Origin: Actinomycetes bacterium
Lineage (GTDB): Bacteria; Actinomycetota; Acidimicrobiia; Acidimicrobiales; JAJZXF01
DNA: 46,871 bases
Reading direction: 5' to 3'
Assembly: GCA_021802485.1 (NCBI GenBank)
Contig: JAJZXF010000001.1
Location: forward strand, 1-46,871
The translations under genes and the position numbers were made by a program. Positions 1 through 9,883 of the stretch are shown here, one piece after another. The number at the start of each line of letters is the position of its first letter. Position 1 is the stretch's first letter. The notes below the pieces were generated by a model. It saw nothing but the letters and a program-made list of their open reading frames with translations, made no database searches and was not told where the DNA came from.

Positions 1-723
1 CGGTGTGACTGTTCCAGAGACGGTCCCAGAGTAATCCGAATTACTGCCTGAGTTCGCAACGTATGCCCACTTGCCGTTCGGGGTGATTGCTATCGCACCA
101 GGTCCCGGGCCCGTGCGGATCGGCCTGCCCGGCTTTCCGGTCATCAGGTTTACCGGCGTGACGGTATACGCATCGACGACCTTGACCGAGCCTGGAACGA
201 CCGCCGCACTACCTGAGGCCGGCCGCGGCGCGAACTTCATAGTCATCTTTCCCATGTCCGCGACATAGGCCCACTTGCCGTTCGGCGTGATCGCTATTGC
301 AAACGGGCCCATCCCGACACGGATCGGTTTGCCAACCTTCCATGTCACGAGGTTGACCGGAATCATCGTAAAGCCTGGAGTGCTACCCCAGCCAGTATCG
401 GCCACATATCCCCACTCACCGTTCGGGCTCGTCGCCATAGCGTAGGAAAGCCGGCCTACTGGAATCGTCCGGATGACCTTGCCGGTTGCTGCGTCAACCG
501 CGCTCACCATAAACGAGGCCGTGTTCACCGTGTAGACGATTACCCTGTAGGCGATAGCAACTCCGGGAATCGCTCCCCCAGCAACCGGCGCCGACTGCGC
601 TCGCTGCGCCACCTCCGAATGCGCACTTGTGACATTAGCGTTCGAGGAGCAACCTCCCGCGCAAATACCCGCAATGATGACTACTGCTGTGGCTAATGCA
701 CGCCAGCGTGGCGCCGACGTCAC
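1..723 (-). CDS. YVTN-family beta-propeller repeat lipoprotein (C-terminus truncated by window edge)
   Basis: Minus-strand reading (not in ORF track) gives a GTG start at 723, hydrophobic N-terminus ending in a lipobox-like AGGCSS, then repeated blocks such as IAITPNGKWAYVADMGK and IAITPNGKWAYVANSG typical of YVTN propeller repeats. Confidence 0.75.
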   Translation of the reverse strand, partial: MTSAPRWRALATAVVIIAGICAGGCSSNANVTSAHSEVAQRAQSAPVAGGAIPGVAIAYRVIVYTVNTASFMVSAVDAATGKVIRTIPVGRLSYAMATSPNGEWGYVADTGWGSTPGFTMIPVNLVTWKVGKPIRVGMGPFAIAITPNGKWAYVADMGKMTMKFAPRPASGSAAVVPGSVKVVDAYTVTPVNLMTGKPGRPIRTGPGPGAIAITPNGKWAYVANSGSNSDYSGTVSGTVTP

Positions 724-856
724 GATGACTGCACCTCGCCAATACCGGATATCCTCGCCCGCATTTTACGCCTCTCACGCGGAGCCACAGCGAGAGCAGT
801 GACTCCCGACCTATCCCGTGGCACGCACGGACTTCTCCAAGACGCGCGGTGCCCGC

Positions 857-3800
857 TCAGTTCGGTTTCACTGCCGGTGCAGTCTCGGTGTTTGTAGTTG
901 CCTGTAGCGGTATCGGGCCTCCTCCGCCGCCAAGCATCTGATCAAAGTACGGGGGTGCGTTCCACATGAGCGTCGGATCATACCTGTAGGTGAGGCTTGA
1001 GAAGCCCGACCTGCACCAGCTGAGCGGGGCTGTCCACGCCGGACTGCGCTCGCCCATTGGCTCAGCATAGTTTTGAATGATTGAGCCATTCACGGTCAGG
1101 TTTCCGAGACTTCCCGACCACCCTGTCTGGACTGTGTCAGCCGAGAACAGCTGCGAGAACCAATTCCCCACACCTGCCGTGCAGCCATTCAACATCCGCC
1201 CTGTGCCAGAGCCGTAGTTTTGCAACATAAAGCCATGGTGCACAGCGAGTATCGCTGCGTCGATATTCGTGATCTGGCTGGATGGTGTGTAGCTAGCCCA
1301 TGCGCTCTGGCTTCCGCCTGGCGCAGCAAACGGCGCAAGCGGCGTCTCGGGCGCGGTCCAGTCAAGCAAACCATCTCCACCGTCCTGGACTTTGTCGAAG
1401 AAGTCGGTGAACATATCCCCAGTTCCATACCAAGCATCCTGGACCCACTCCAGCGGGTTTGTAAAGCTGGCGACTGCCCGCCAAGACTCAAAGCTCGGGA
1501 ACGGCATCCACCAACCACCGGCGGAGCTGTTGCAGGTGGAGCCGCCACCGCTGATACACATGTAACCGTCAACCGGCAGGATATCCAGAGCGGCGTCTGC
1601 TGGGTTCGGAATCCACGTCCTCGCGGTGCACCAAGACACAGATACGCTCCAGCTGTTACCATTTGTATTACATGGGTAACTGAAGGAGATCCACCATCCG
1701 TCTGGGCCCAACCACTCGTCGTCATTGCTACCAACGGTAACTGTCCAACTCTCAGCACCGGTAAAGCTAGTGTTGTTCTGATCCGCGTTGCCGCCCTCGC
1801 CGTTGATCGGGTTGTCGTTGTCGCCTTCCATGGTCCAGTTGCCGGGGTTTTCCCATGTTCCATCCGGGCTGTTCAACACACCGGCTTCATCGAGACTCGA
1901 GTCCGCGAACTCGTCGTCAACGGTCGTAGTGTTCATTGCGTTCGTGTTGCCAGATACATACGGCACGAGGCTGAGCACTATCTCCAAGACGTAGATCACG
2001 AGCCCGACGGTCTTAGTCCACCAGGATGTCCAAACGGAGACTATTCCGCTGATCGCCCCCTCCAACGTGGAGACGATGCCGTTGATGAAAGCCATGATCA
2101 AAGTGTGGACAAATCCCGGGAGCCCGTTGAGTGAGTTGCTGAGGTTACCCAGCCAGGCGTTTACTTGATTCCACAACAGGCCGAGCAACATTCCGAACGG
2201 GTTAGCGATCCAGTTCAGCCAGTTGTTGATGAACGGGGGCAGGCTGTAGCTCACTGGATTCACGGGGTGGTCGATAAGGACATAATTCCTTGCCAGCAAT
2301 CCGAGGGATGCAGCGCAACTCCCCGGTACCGGTGCACCCGGCGCGTGAACACACGAGCCATTACCAGTGGAGCCCGTATACGTGATATTCCCCGCAACAA
2401 CGACGTTGTTCTGGGCCGCGACCGTTAGCTTATAGCCGTCCAAGAGCGTGCTAGGAAGGATGATCGCGTCACCAGCGTTGCATGTGTCTCCCGTAGTGCT
2501 GGCACCATACTCAGACTGCACGGAGTTCTGGATTGGGTTTGACCACGTGTAGCCATTCACAGTGCACTGATCAGAAGCAAGGGAGTTGTTCTGCCACTTG
2601 TTCCCCGACGGGAGGTCGGTTCCCGGAGGACCCGTCCCGGTCCCGTTCACTGTGACTGATGACGGCTGCGGCGGGTACTGCGATGACGGCACTGGAGTGA
2701 CGTTTGGATCACCTTGCACGTAGATCAAACCGCCCGGAGGCAGCGGCACGTTCGTTCCAACACATCCAGGTTGCGAATGGTTGTTCGGATCGAGCGGCGT
2801 CACGGTCATCGTGTTGCCGTTGAGCTGGAACACTGTCGGGCCCGTGTACTGGCAATTCCCTGAAGCCGGAGCGGCATTTACAACCGGCGCCATCGTGGTT
2901 GGGAATGGCACCGGAGCCTGCAATATCGGCGAGCTACTCGGATTCGGCGGGCCAAACGTCGGCGTACCGTTCTGGGCGCTGCTCGGACATAGGTGCGGTA
3001 CGTTATAGGTTATACCTGCAGCTTGGACGCTGGTCTGGCTGCTGTTGAAATGTGTCCAACCATTCGGGACTTGTGCTCTACCACCAAGGGGAACACCCAG
3101 CCGAACCACGCTGTTGAACTGCGGATTGCCGCATATGTAAAGGGCATCGTTCGAGCCGATCGGGCCGCTGATGTCCTTCGGATTCAACGCGTACGCATGA
3201 ACACCTGGAACATTTTGGAATGTGTTAACTTGGCAGTCATCGGTATCGGGTCCATACCCGGAGCCTGAGTAGCCACCATCCCCGTCGAGATCACCTGTGT
3301 CGCCGGCGCTTCCCTCACCGCCCCCCGTCACCAAGCCGCTGATCCAGTCCAGGATGCTGTCCATTGTGGTCCCCTCAATCTGCGCATCACGCCCAGTCAG
3401 TGGGGCGGAGCCGTCGAGGATGTTTTGCTGGTAAGCCGTGTAGTTGCAGCGGAACTGCGCAAGGTCGAACGCAGCCTGGTTGGCTCCACCAGCGATCGCT
3501 GGAAGTCCAAGATGCAAGCTGCCATTGAACACCTGTGGAATACAGCCGCCAAGGTCCGCGTAGAACTGCGAATAGATAAGGCCCCACACGGCGTTCAGCA
3601 CGTAGGGCAACGCTGATGCGATCGCATTCAGAACCGTCGCCATGAGCCCACCTATGTACTGTCCGAGGATACCCAGGATGCTGAAGTTATACTGACCTGT
3701 CGCGAGTAGGTTTGCTGAGCAGTTGTAGCGCTGCGGATCAGCGGCGTTCGTGTTCGTGAAGTATGCGTAGTTCAGCAAGGTGTTCTGCTGTATCTGCACC

Positions 3801-4330
3801 GTCACAGTGCGGACGATCTTCGTAGGCGCGGTGCCAGCTTCGCCGCTAGAGATCAGGGTGATCTCTCCCGTCGTCTGCGACAGCTTGACCGTGTAGGTCA
3901 CTTCCTCATTTGTCGGTGGGCCTGAATTCGGAACCGGTGTCCATGCTCCCTGTGGCTGCCCCGTCGGATTATTCGCGCACGTGTTTGGCGGGTAGTAAAG
4001 TGGTGCTGGAGGGTTCGGCGTACATGTTGGGGTACTGTACGCGAGGTACGGAAGCGGAAGGCCAGCAGGCGGGTGTGTGTAGTTGTTCATGAAGTCCGCG
4101 ACGCCTGCTTGGGCAGCAGACAATGCTGCCTGAGCGTCCTGCTTCTCCACCGAGACAGGCAGGTGCTGGCTCGCCTCCGTGAACACGATCAGTGGCACCA
4201 GCGCAAGGAGCATCAATACGCCTAGGACGATGATCATCGCCTGGCCTTTTTGCCCGGTGAAAGGAACTCCGAGGATTCTCTCCTCGCGCAGCCGCGCTAT
4301 TGCCTTGTGTACCTTATTGGGTATTCTCAT
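857..4330 (-). CDS. Very large PilX-like / surface protein with N-terminal transmembrane segment
   Basis: 1157-aa ORF; N-terminus GQKGQAMIIVLGVLMLLALVPLIVFTEASQH...AALSAAQAGVADFMN resembles PilX/minor pilin assembly proteins; long low-similarity extracellular body with Cys-, Asn-, Trp-rich stretches. Confidence 0.7.
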   Translation of the reverse strand: MRIPNKVHKAIARLREERILGVPFTGQKGQAMIIVLGVLMLLALVPLIVFTEASQHLPVSVEKQDAQAALSAAQAGVADFMNNYTHPPAGLPLPYLAYSTPTCTPNPPAPLYYPPNTCANNPTGQPQGAWTPVPNSGPPTNEEVTYTVKLSQTTGEITLISSGEAGTAPTKIVRTVTVQIQQNTLLNYAYFTNTNAADPQRYNCSANLLATGQYNFSILGILGQYIGGLMATVLNAIASALPYVLNAVWGLIYSQFYADLGGCIPQVFNGSLHLGLPAIAGGANQAAFDLAQFRCNYTAYQQNILDGSAPLTGRDAQIEGTTMDSILDWISGLVTGGGEGSAGDTGDLDGDGGYSGSGYGPDTDDCQVNTFQNVPGVHAYALNPKDISGPIGSNDALYICGNPQFNSVVRLGVPLGGRAQVPNGWTHFNSSQTSVQAAGITYNVPHLCPSSAQNGTPTFGPPNPSSSPILQAPVPFPTTMAPVVNAAPASGNCQYTGPTVFQLNGNTMTVTPLDPNNHSQPGCVGTNVPLPPGGLIYVQGDPNVTPVPSSQYPPQPSSVTVNGTGTGPPGTDLPSGNKWQNNSLASDQCTVNGYTWSNPIQNSVQSEYGASTTGDTCNAGDAIILPSTLLDGYKLTVAAQNNVVVAGNITYTGSTGNGSCVHAPGAPVPGSCAASLGLLARNYVLIDHPVNPVSYSLPPFINNWLNWIANPFGMLLGLLWNQVNAWLGNLSNSLNGLPGFVHTLIMAFINGIVSTLEGAISGIVSVWTSWWTKTVGLVIYVLEIVLSLVPYVSGNTNAMNTTTVDDEFADSSLDEAGVLNSPDGTWENPGNWTMEGDNDNPINGEGGNADQNNTSFTGAESWTVTVGSNDDEWLGPDGWWISFSYPCNTNGNSWSVSVSWCTARTWIPNPADAALDILPVDGYMCISGGGSTCNSSAGGWWMPFPSFESWRAVASFTNPLEWVQDAWYGTGDMFTDFFDKVQDGGDGLLDWTAPETPLAPFAAPGGSQSAWASYTPSSQITNIDAAILAVHHGFMLQNYGSGTGRMLNGCTAGVGNWFSQLFSADTVQTGWSGSLGNLTVNGSIIQNYAEPMGERSPAWTAPLSWCRSGFSSLTYRYDPTLMWNAPPYFDQMLGGGGGPIPLQATTNTETAPAVKPN

Positions 4331-4475
4331 TGCCCTTGCACCCCTTGCCTAGTGCGCCCAACGAATACGACAGCAGCATTCTTCGCTACTTGATTCCCGG
4401 TACCAATAAATAGCCCCAACCGCCTATCGCGGAAAGTATACACCGATAGATTACCATTCGCCTCGCCACCGCCGG

Positions 4476-6821
4476 TCACCATGGCTGCCCCGGACAGGTT
4501 TGGCCCAGGTTAGCGCCAGGGCAGGCCGCGAGGAACTGAGTGGCGGTCTGCTGCGGTGACAGCGGGTAGTTGTATACCGACACCTGTGCTATGTCGCCCA
4601 TGAATCTGTACCAGTAGGCACTGCCGTTCCAGCCCACCGACACGTTTCCAGAACTCGTGAAGGGTGCCATTGGTCCGGTCCAACCTGGGTTCCCGACCGG
4701 CGTGGTGCTTACGAGCTTGCCGTCCACGTAGAGGCTGAACTGGTTGGCGGTGATCGGCGTGTACTTCACACCCGTCCAGGTTGCCACGACGAAGTGCCAC
4801 TGGTTAGTGGCCAAGTTCACGCCGTTGTCCACAACTCCAATCGGTGGATAGCAGTTCCCATCCAGTATTGCGAACGGCTGGCCCCCTGATGCCATATTCA
4901 AGCTCAGGCCTCCATTACAGCCGCCGAGACTTCCTCTTGCCGAAAGTATCGTCGCCCAGCCCTGCGGGGTCGTGCCCGTCTTGATCCAGGCGGCAATTGT
5001 ATAGCTAGTCAGATTCGACTGCTTCATGTTCGTCGACATGTACCCGCCGGTCTTATCCGCCCACGAGTAGTCCCCGACGTAGTCCGCCCATATGAAGTCC
5101 GGGTTCCAGTCCGCCCAGGAATAGTCCGGCCCAGTAGTCCAGTCCGCCCAGGAATAGTCGGCACCCACCTGAAGATCCTCTGCTGGATAGTTCCACGGCT
5201 CGTCGGCCCAGTCTGCCCACCAATAATCCTGCTCGGTCCAGTACCAGTTCACCCACCCGCAGTTCCAGCTCCAGTTGTTGCCCCAGCACCGCCACTGCTG
5301 AACCCACCGGCAATACCCGTCCCAGGTGTCAGGACAGTTCCAACACCCGTCGTAATTGCCTCCGATGTTTCCACCAGGGAAGCAGTTGTTCGTGTCGTTG
5401 TACTGATAGTGGATCTGCCACCAGGCGGGACCGTTGATATCCTGGTCGGGCTCGCCATCGCCATAGTTCGGCCAACCCCCGTTGTACCAGGTTGGCTCGT
5501 CGGAATCTGGCTCGCCGTCGCCATATCGCACATTGGTGTTGTCGACCACGCCCTGGGTCTGATCGGAACCACAAAAGACGCTGCAGCCTTCGTCACCATC
5601 GCCGTACTGATTCTCATCCCCGTCTGGGGATCCACCGGGCTTGACGCCGTTCGGCTCGTCATTATCGTTATAGGCGTGCGTCGGCTCGTCGTAGACGCCT
5701 TGCTCGGTGTCAGGCTCCGCGTCGCTCGTCGTATTTGGCGCGAAGGACGTCGCTGTCTGGGTGGGGTCACACTTGAGCGGTCCTGGCAATGCGCCGCCTG
5801 TCGCTCCCGGCTGGAGCGTGCCCCGGTTGGCATTTCCACTCATGTCCGGCACGATCGTGTTCGGCTGGCTGTTGACGGTAGCTGGCTGGTTCAGAGCCCA
5901 GTACGCGAGTGGACTGTCCGCGAGCACCACTGACGAGTAGCACTGCGCTGCAGGCGGCACGGACGAGGCCGCAACATTTGCAAGGTAGATCCTATTGTTA
6001 ATGGAGGTGGAGGGATTCGCGTTAGCGGTCCCTCCGTTGGAGGGAACTACCCTGGTCTGCAGATGTACCCCAACGCTCGCGACACTCCCCGGCGCAACCG
6101 CACCGTTTGTGCCAGAAACTTGCAGCTTGGTTCCGGTTACATCGTAATACGTAAACAACGGTGACGTTGCGACTACGTTTCCCGTGTCGGTCAAGACCTG
6201 TGTAGGTGTTGACACGGGAATGCCTGAAATGTTCGGCCCGGCCTGGTTCACCGTGGTGACACCTGGGCCAGCGGGGCAGGTTGTGATGGACTGTGTCGGA
6301 GGCGTCGCCCTGCTCGCCGCGGTGACATGGATCCGATAGGTAGGCCGGCCAGCCTGATTGGTAAGGTAGACGTAGACCATAGCTGTCTCGGGCGTCGATG
6401 GCGATGCGGGAGTGGGAAGGCTCGCCTCGAAAACCGCTGCGTACGGGCACGCGAGGAAGAAATTGACATTAGACGTCGAGGTGCCAACTGGCCCACCTGG
6501 CGTTCCTACCGTGTTTACCGTGACAGCCCGCATCGCCTTTGCGAGCGCGGTCTCTATGGTCTGACCGTCATTTTGAGCCGTCGCAGCTGACGAGGAGCGG
6601 ATCCCTTGTGTCTGCATCATCACTACAACGCCCGCGACAGCACCGATGATGAGAGCAAAGATCGCCATAGCAACGACGAGCTCCACGAGAGTCGTCCCAA
6701 CTACCCCTCCATAGCCACCACGCCGCCGCCGGTTGACGTAACTCATCCGCGACCCGCTGCCTCCACCCCTCAAACCACCAGAACTTCGCTTACGCTCCAC
6801 GCAAGCCCCTCTCATCAGCAT
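4476..6821 (-). CDS. Prepilin-type N-methylation protein with Trp/Asp-rich insert and C-terminal LamG-like domain
   Basis: 781-aa ORF; type III signal-like GTTLVELVVAMAIFALIIGAVAGVVV; C-terminal segment SYTIAAWIKTGTTPQGWATILSARG...NQWHFVVATWTG...LYVDGKLVSTTPVG...GDIAQVSVYNYPLSPQQ is LamG/concanavalin-like. Confidence 0.75.
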   Translation of the reverse strand: MLMRGACVERKRSSGGLRGGGSGSRMSYVNRRRRGGYGGVVGTTLVELVVAMAIFALIIGAVAGVVVMMQTQGIRSSSAATAQNDGQTIETALAKAMRAVTVNTVGTPGGPVGTSTSNVNFFLACPYAAVFEASLPTPASPSTPETAMVYVYLTNQAGRPTYRIHVTAASRATPPTQSITTCPAGPGVTTVNQAGPNISGIPVSTPTQVLTDTGNVVATSPLFTYYDVTGTKLQVSGTNGAVAPGSVASVGVHLQTRVVPSNGGTANANPSTSINNRIYLANVAASSVPPAAQCYSSVVLADSPLAYWALNQPATVNSQPNTIVPDMSGNANRGTLQPGATGGALPGPLKCDPTQTATSFAPNTTSDAEPDTEQGVYDEPTHAYNDNDEPNGVKPGGSPDGDENQYGDGDEGCSVFCGSDQTQGVVDNTNVRYGDGEPDSDEPTWYNGGWPNYGDGEPDQDINGPAWWQIHYQYNDTNNCFPGGNIGGNYDGCWNCPDTWDGYCRWVQQWRCWGNNWSWNCGWVNWYWTEQDYWWADWADEPWNYPAEDLQVGADYSWADWTTGPDYSWADWNPDFIWADYVGDYSWADKTGGYMSTNMKQSNLTSYTIAAWIKTGTTPQGWATILSARGSLGGCNGGLSLNMASGGQPFAILDGNCYPPIGVVDNGVNLATNQWHFVVATWTGVKYTPITANQFSLYVDGKLVSTTPVGNPGWTGPMAPFTSSGNVSVGWNGSAYWYRFMGDIAQVSVYNYPLSPQQTATQFLAACPGANLGQTCPGQPW
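5050..5175 (-). repeat. Tandem-like coding repeat producing YSWADW / WADY motifs
   Basis: Plus-strand cagtccgcccaggaatagtc occurs twice with diverged neighbours (tccgcccatatgaagtcc, tccgcccacgagtagtcc), translating on the minus strand as DYSWADWTTGPDYSWADWNPDFIWADYVGDYSWAD. Confidence 0.8.
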
Positions 6822-7699
6822 AACTGGTCCTCACAAGTCCGCCACCCTTGCAAGGAAACCACGACACCCGCACATTAGATTACTGACTCTTCGCTGCAAT
6901 TGCAAGCTATCGATAGAGGCAATCAATCAACGCTTATCCAAATATCCAAGTATAGGAGTATAGCATCGCCGACTGGATGCATCTACACGCGTTGTCAAGA
7001 AAATACCACGAGCGGCCCAGGAACCCGTCTCCACTCCAGTAGCACTCGCCCGCCCGGACGCTAGCAATGTCTTATCGCACTGGCGCCCGCATCACAAGGG
7101 GTCGCGGGGTGTCCGGTTTGCAATGCGGGTGCAAGTTGTCTCGCCGTTTACCCCGATGTTCCTGCCCGGACGTCTCCCGGTCGGCTAACAAGCCGCCCTC
7201 GGAAGGTGGGCCGAAGTTTGCCCTATCAGTATCGTCATCGAATCGTAACATGGCCGTTCGCATTTCGTCGCTTTACGCGGGCATGATCGTCTATATGGAA
7301 GCCATGGAGGAAATGGGGATCTACCCCGCGCTCGGAAAGCGAGACCAGGGATGGCAGCCGGAGCAAGATCAGCCGGAGGCGGGCATGGCGTATCAAGAGG
7401 GCCCTTACGACGAAACAGACCTCGCACATCGAGGGGGGCAGGCAGCGGGAGTTGGCAATGGTGGACCTAGTGGGGCTGCGCCTGGGGAAACGGCACAAGA
7501 CACTTCGCTCGCTGTTCCCGGGGGAGTTTACGATTCGGTGGCTAGCGCTGGGCAAGTTGACGCGGGATCACCTGCGGCGGCCAAAGCTGCAACGCCTCGA
7601 GGACGATCAGGCCAGGAGGTCGCGGGCCCTGACAACGATCTCTTCACCTCGCCGAGGTGGCACACCACTTCGAGTGCTCCCGAGGATCCTCAAGTTCTT

Positions 7700-8062
7700 C
7701 TAGGGCTAGGGGTGCGCCACGGAGCACGCCTAGCCACAGGGGCACGCCTGGTCAAAGGAGACCGGAGCGATCTTCTCGTTCTCGAGTCGTGTCACAGCAC
7801 ATGGCTCTTCGATCCGAAGAAGATGCGCTTCCGCCGCATCCTCAAGGGCCTTGACTTGGATGTCCAGCAGGCATCGACCGGGTGGAGGGACTACTTCGGG
7901 ATCGAGCTGGATCCGGACTCAGAGTCGTTCGTCGTCCTCTTGAACAAGTCTGGGACCCGCTTGCTGCGCTCCTGGCGTCACCTGGAAAACTGCAGGCAGT
8001 GCGGGACGGAGTCCACCTCGGAGCTGTCGCTAGCCGAACTCCGCAAGGCCGCTGGCGCCTGA
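7700..8062 (+). CDS. Conserved-looking hypothetical protein (true start uncertain)
   Basis: The C-terminal part of the 331-aa ORF (LVKGDRSDLLVLESCHSTWLFDPKKMRFRRILKGLDLDVQQASTGWRDYFGIELDPDSESFVVLLNKSGTRLLRSWRHLENCRQCG) looks like genuine protein; the N-terminal half does not. Confidence 0.45.
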   Translation, partial: LGLGVRHGARLATGARLVKGDRSDLLVLESCHSTWLFDPKKMRFRRILKGLDLDVQQASTGWRDYFGIELDPDSESFVVLLNKSGTRLLRSWRHLENCRQCGTESTSELSLAELRKAAGA

Positions 8063-8241
8063 GCCCGCGCCCAAGATAAGCCCGAGAACTACACCTCGTC
8101 TAGATCGCAGGCTCATCGCGCCACGATCATCGCGAGTCATGCTTCACCTGCAAATTCGCTGCGTTTGCAGCAGTGGCATCCGGCCTTAATTGGCTGTTCG
8201 AGTCGAGCTTCATCAGGAGCGCACTGAAACGCGTCAGCTCG

Positions 8242-9261
8242 TCAGCGACGAAGGCGGACCCGTGCAACTGCGCCAGAGGAGGAGTTGACTGCGTGAGAAG
8301 CAATGGCAGCGCACGCAGGGCGCCACAGCTCAACTCGCCTGGGCTTTCGCAGGAACACCACTACAGAAGTCCAGCGCAGCTGATCGATCCCGAGCACCAG
8401 ATGCGGCGTCACGTTCACGTTCTCAAGTACCCATACCGGCTCGTCGATAAACCGCCGTGGAGGCGGAGTGACGTCCAACGCCTCGACAGGGACAAGCCCT
8501 GATGGCTTGACCACATGCTCCTCGAACTGAGAGCGCGTGAAGTACTCCGGGTGCTCGCCACCTTCGAGGATCCACTCGGTCGCGATGCAAGCAACTCCAC
8601 CAGGGCGCAACACACGCCCGATCTCCACCATTGCTCTCGCGGCTCCCCCATGACCGCCGAAATGCTCGATCGAGCTGAGCGAGTAAACCACGTCGAAGCT
8701 CCCCGTCGGAAAGGGCAGGAGGGTGCCATCCCCGGGGACCGCTCGGAGCACCTCTCGGCGGTATGCAAAAGGAGCAAACCGCTCGGGCGAACGCAAGAGC
8801 TCAGGGGATGCCTCCTGCGCACCTCCCTCAGCAAATGCGCCTCGATACAGATCAAGTGCCACCGTAATCTTCGATCGGTTCGCGAAGTAGTAAAGGACGC
8901 ACTCGTGACCAGCCCCCACGCCAAGAACGCTCGCCTCGGAACCAAGAGCCCCGAGAGTCTCAAGGCCGTAGACGCACTGGGTCCACTCGAAGGCCTTACG
9001 GTGGAACCTGTCCTCCCCCTGAGGCATCCCGAGCAGCCGGTTGTACAGCATCCAGGAGGGGTCCTCCCATGCCTCGGGATGGCAGATCCTGTTCAGACGA
9101 GGGCCGCGGACCGCCTTGTACGGCGTGCGAACCCGTTCCAGTGCAAGGGTGCGTAACCGATCCCGGTAGGCTCGCACGGACGAGCGTAGTTGTGCTCTGG
9201 CATCGAAGGTCCATCGCTGCATGGTGAACATTCTTACTATTGATCTCTGGTTGGTTTTCAC
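8242..9261 (-). CDS. Class I SAM-dependent methyltransferase
   Basis: ASVLGVGAGHECVLYYF (motif I-like), GDGTLLPFPTGSFDVVYSLSSIEHFGG and IGRVLRPGGVACIATEWIL are methyltransferase-11-type motifs. Confidence 0.75.
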   Translation of the reverse strand: MKTNQRSIVRMFTMQRWTFDARAQLRSSVRAYRDRLRTLALERVRTPYKAVRGPRLNRICHPEAWEDPSWMLYNRLLGMPQGEDRFHRKAFEWTQCVYGLETLGALGSEASVLGVGAGHECVLYYFANRSKITVALDLYRGAFAEGGAQEASPELLRSPERFAPFAYRREVLRAVPGDGTLLPFPTGSFDVVYSLSSIEHFGGHGGAARAMVEIGRVLRPGGVACIATEWILEGGEHPEYFTRSQFEEHVVKPSGLVPVEALDVTPPPRRFIDEPVWVLENVNVTPHLVLGIDQLRWTSVVVFLRKPRRVELWRPACAAIASHAVNSSSGAVARVRLRR

Positions 9262-9396
9262 ACCGTCAACACCTTGCCAGCAGATTGGTGCAGCTACGAA
9301 CGCCTATACAATCCTTCACCCCGGTCATCTCAACGCGCTAACTACGCGACGAACACAAGCGGTGCGCACCACATCGACCCGCTCACTTGCAAGAAC

Positions 9397-9627
9397 TCAC
9401 AGAGCGGGGTGCCTCGCAGCGATTCGACAGATCAAGATCAATCCCGCCCACGACTCCGAGCGGGCCGGAAGCGCCTTGGCCAGGCGGGCGAAGTTGCTGG
9501 GTTCGCGGACCATGTCGGTGGGGATGGCCAGGATATCTTCTTCCATGGAACAGCCGTGCTGAGCGGCGCGGACTCGCAGTCGTTCGCGCACCCCATCGTC
9601 CAGATCCATGATGCCGACAGCTGCCAC
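9397..9627 (-). pseudogene. Degraded FitA/VapB-like (RHH) antitoxin remnant
   Basis: DLDDGVRERLRVRAAQHGCSMEEDILAI matches the FitA-type antitoxin pattern; no toxin ORF follows and the C-terminal reading shifts frame (GGIDLDLSNRCEAPRSVS in another frame). Confidence 0.5.
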
Positions 9628-9883
9628 AGCCTCCGTCCTTGGCTGTTAAGGTTTGCATTCGAGCAGGCCAGAACGGTTCCATCTTGTTCTGTGGACCAAG
9701 GCCCAACTTGTCGGCTAGTCGAGCGACTGTGTTCGTGGACACCTCGAATGATCGGAACGCTGAGCTGAACGTGTCTTTCGCACGCGAAGGATGCTTTCAT
9801 GAGGGTTCCGCCGTGGCCCGCCAAGCTTGGGACCTTGCAAGTCCACGGTCTGCCAAAGGAGTTCGCTCAGGTAGTCTGGTCCC

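Noticed and set aside
1220-2134. 304-aa plus-strand ORF and several others opposite the large pilin-like genes
   Set aside because: Antisense shadows of high-GC coding sequence; no recognisable motifs, while the minus-strand frames carry clear pilin-like and LamG-like features.
7452-7703. Plus-strand ORF MAMVDLVGLRLGKRHKTLRSLFPGEFTIRWL overlapping the 331-aa ORF
   Set aside because: Protein-like reading but conflicting frames in this stretch; cannot decide without homologues.
8515-9156. 213-aa plus-strand ORF
   Set aside because: Antisense to the methyltransferase; no motif support.
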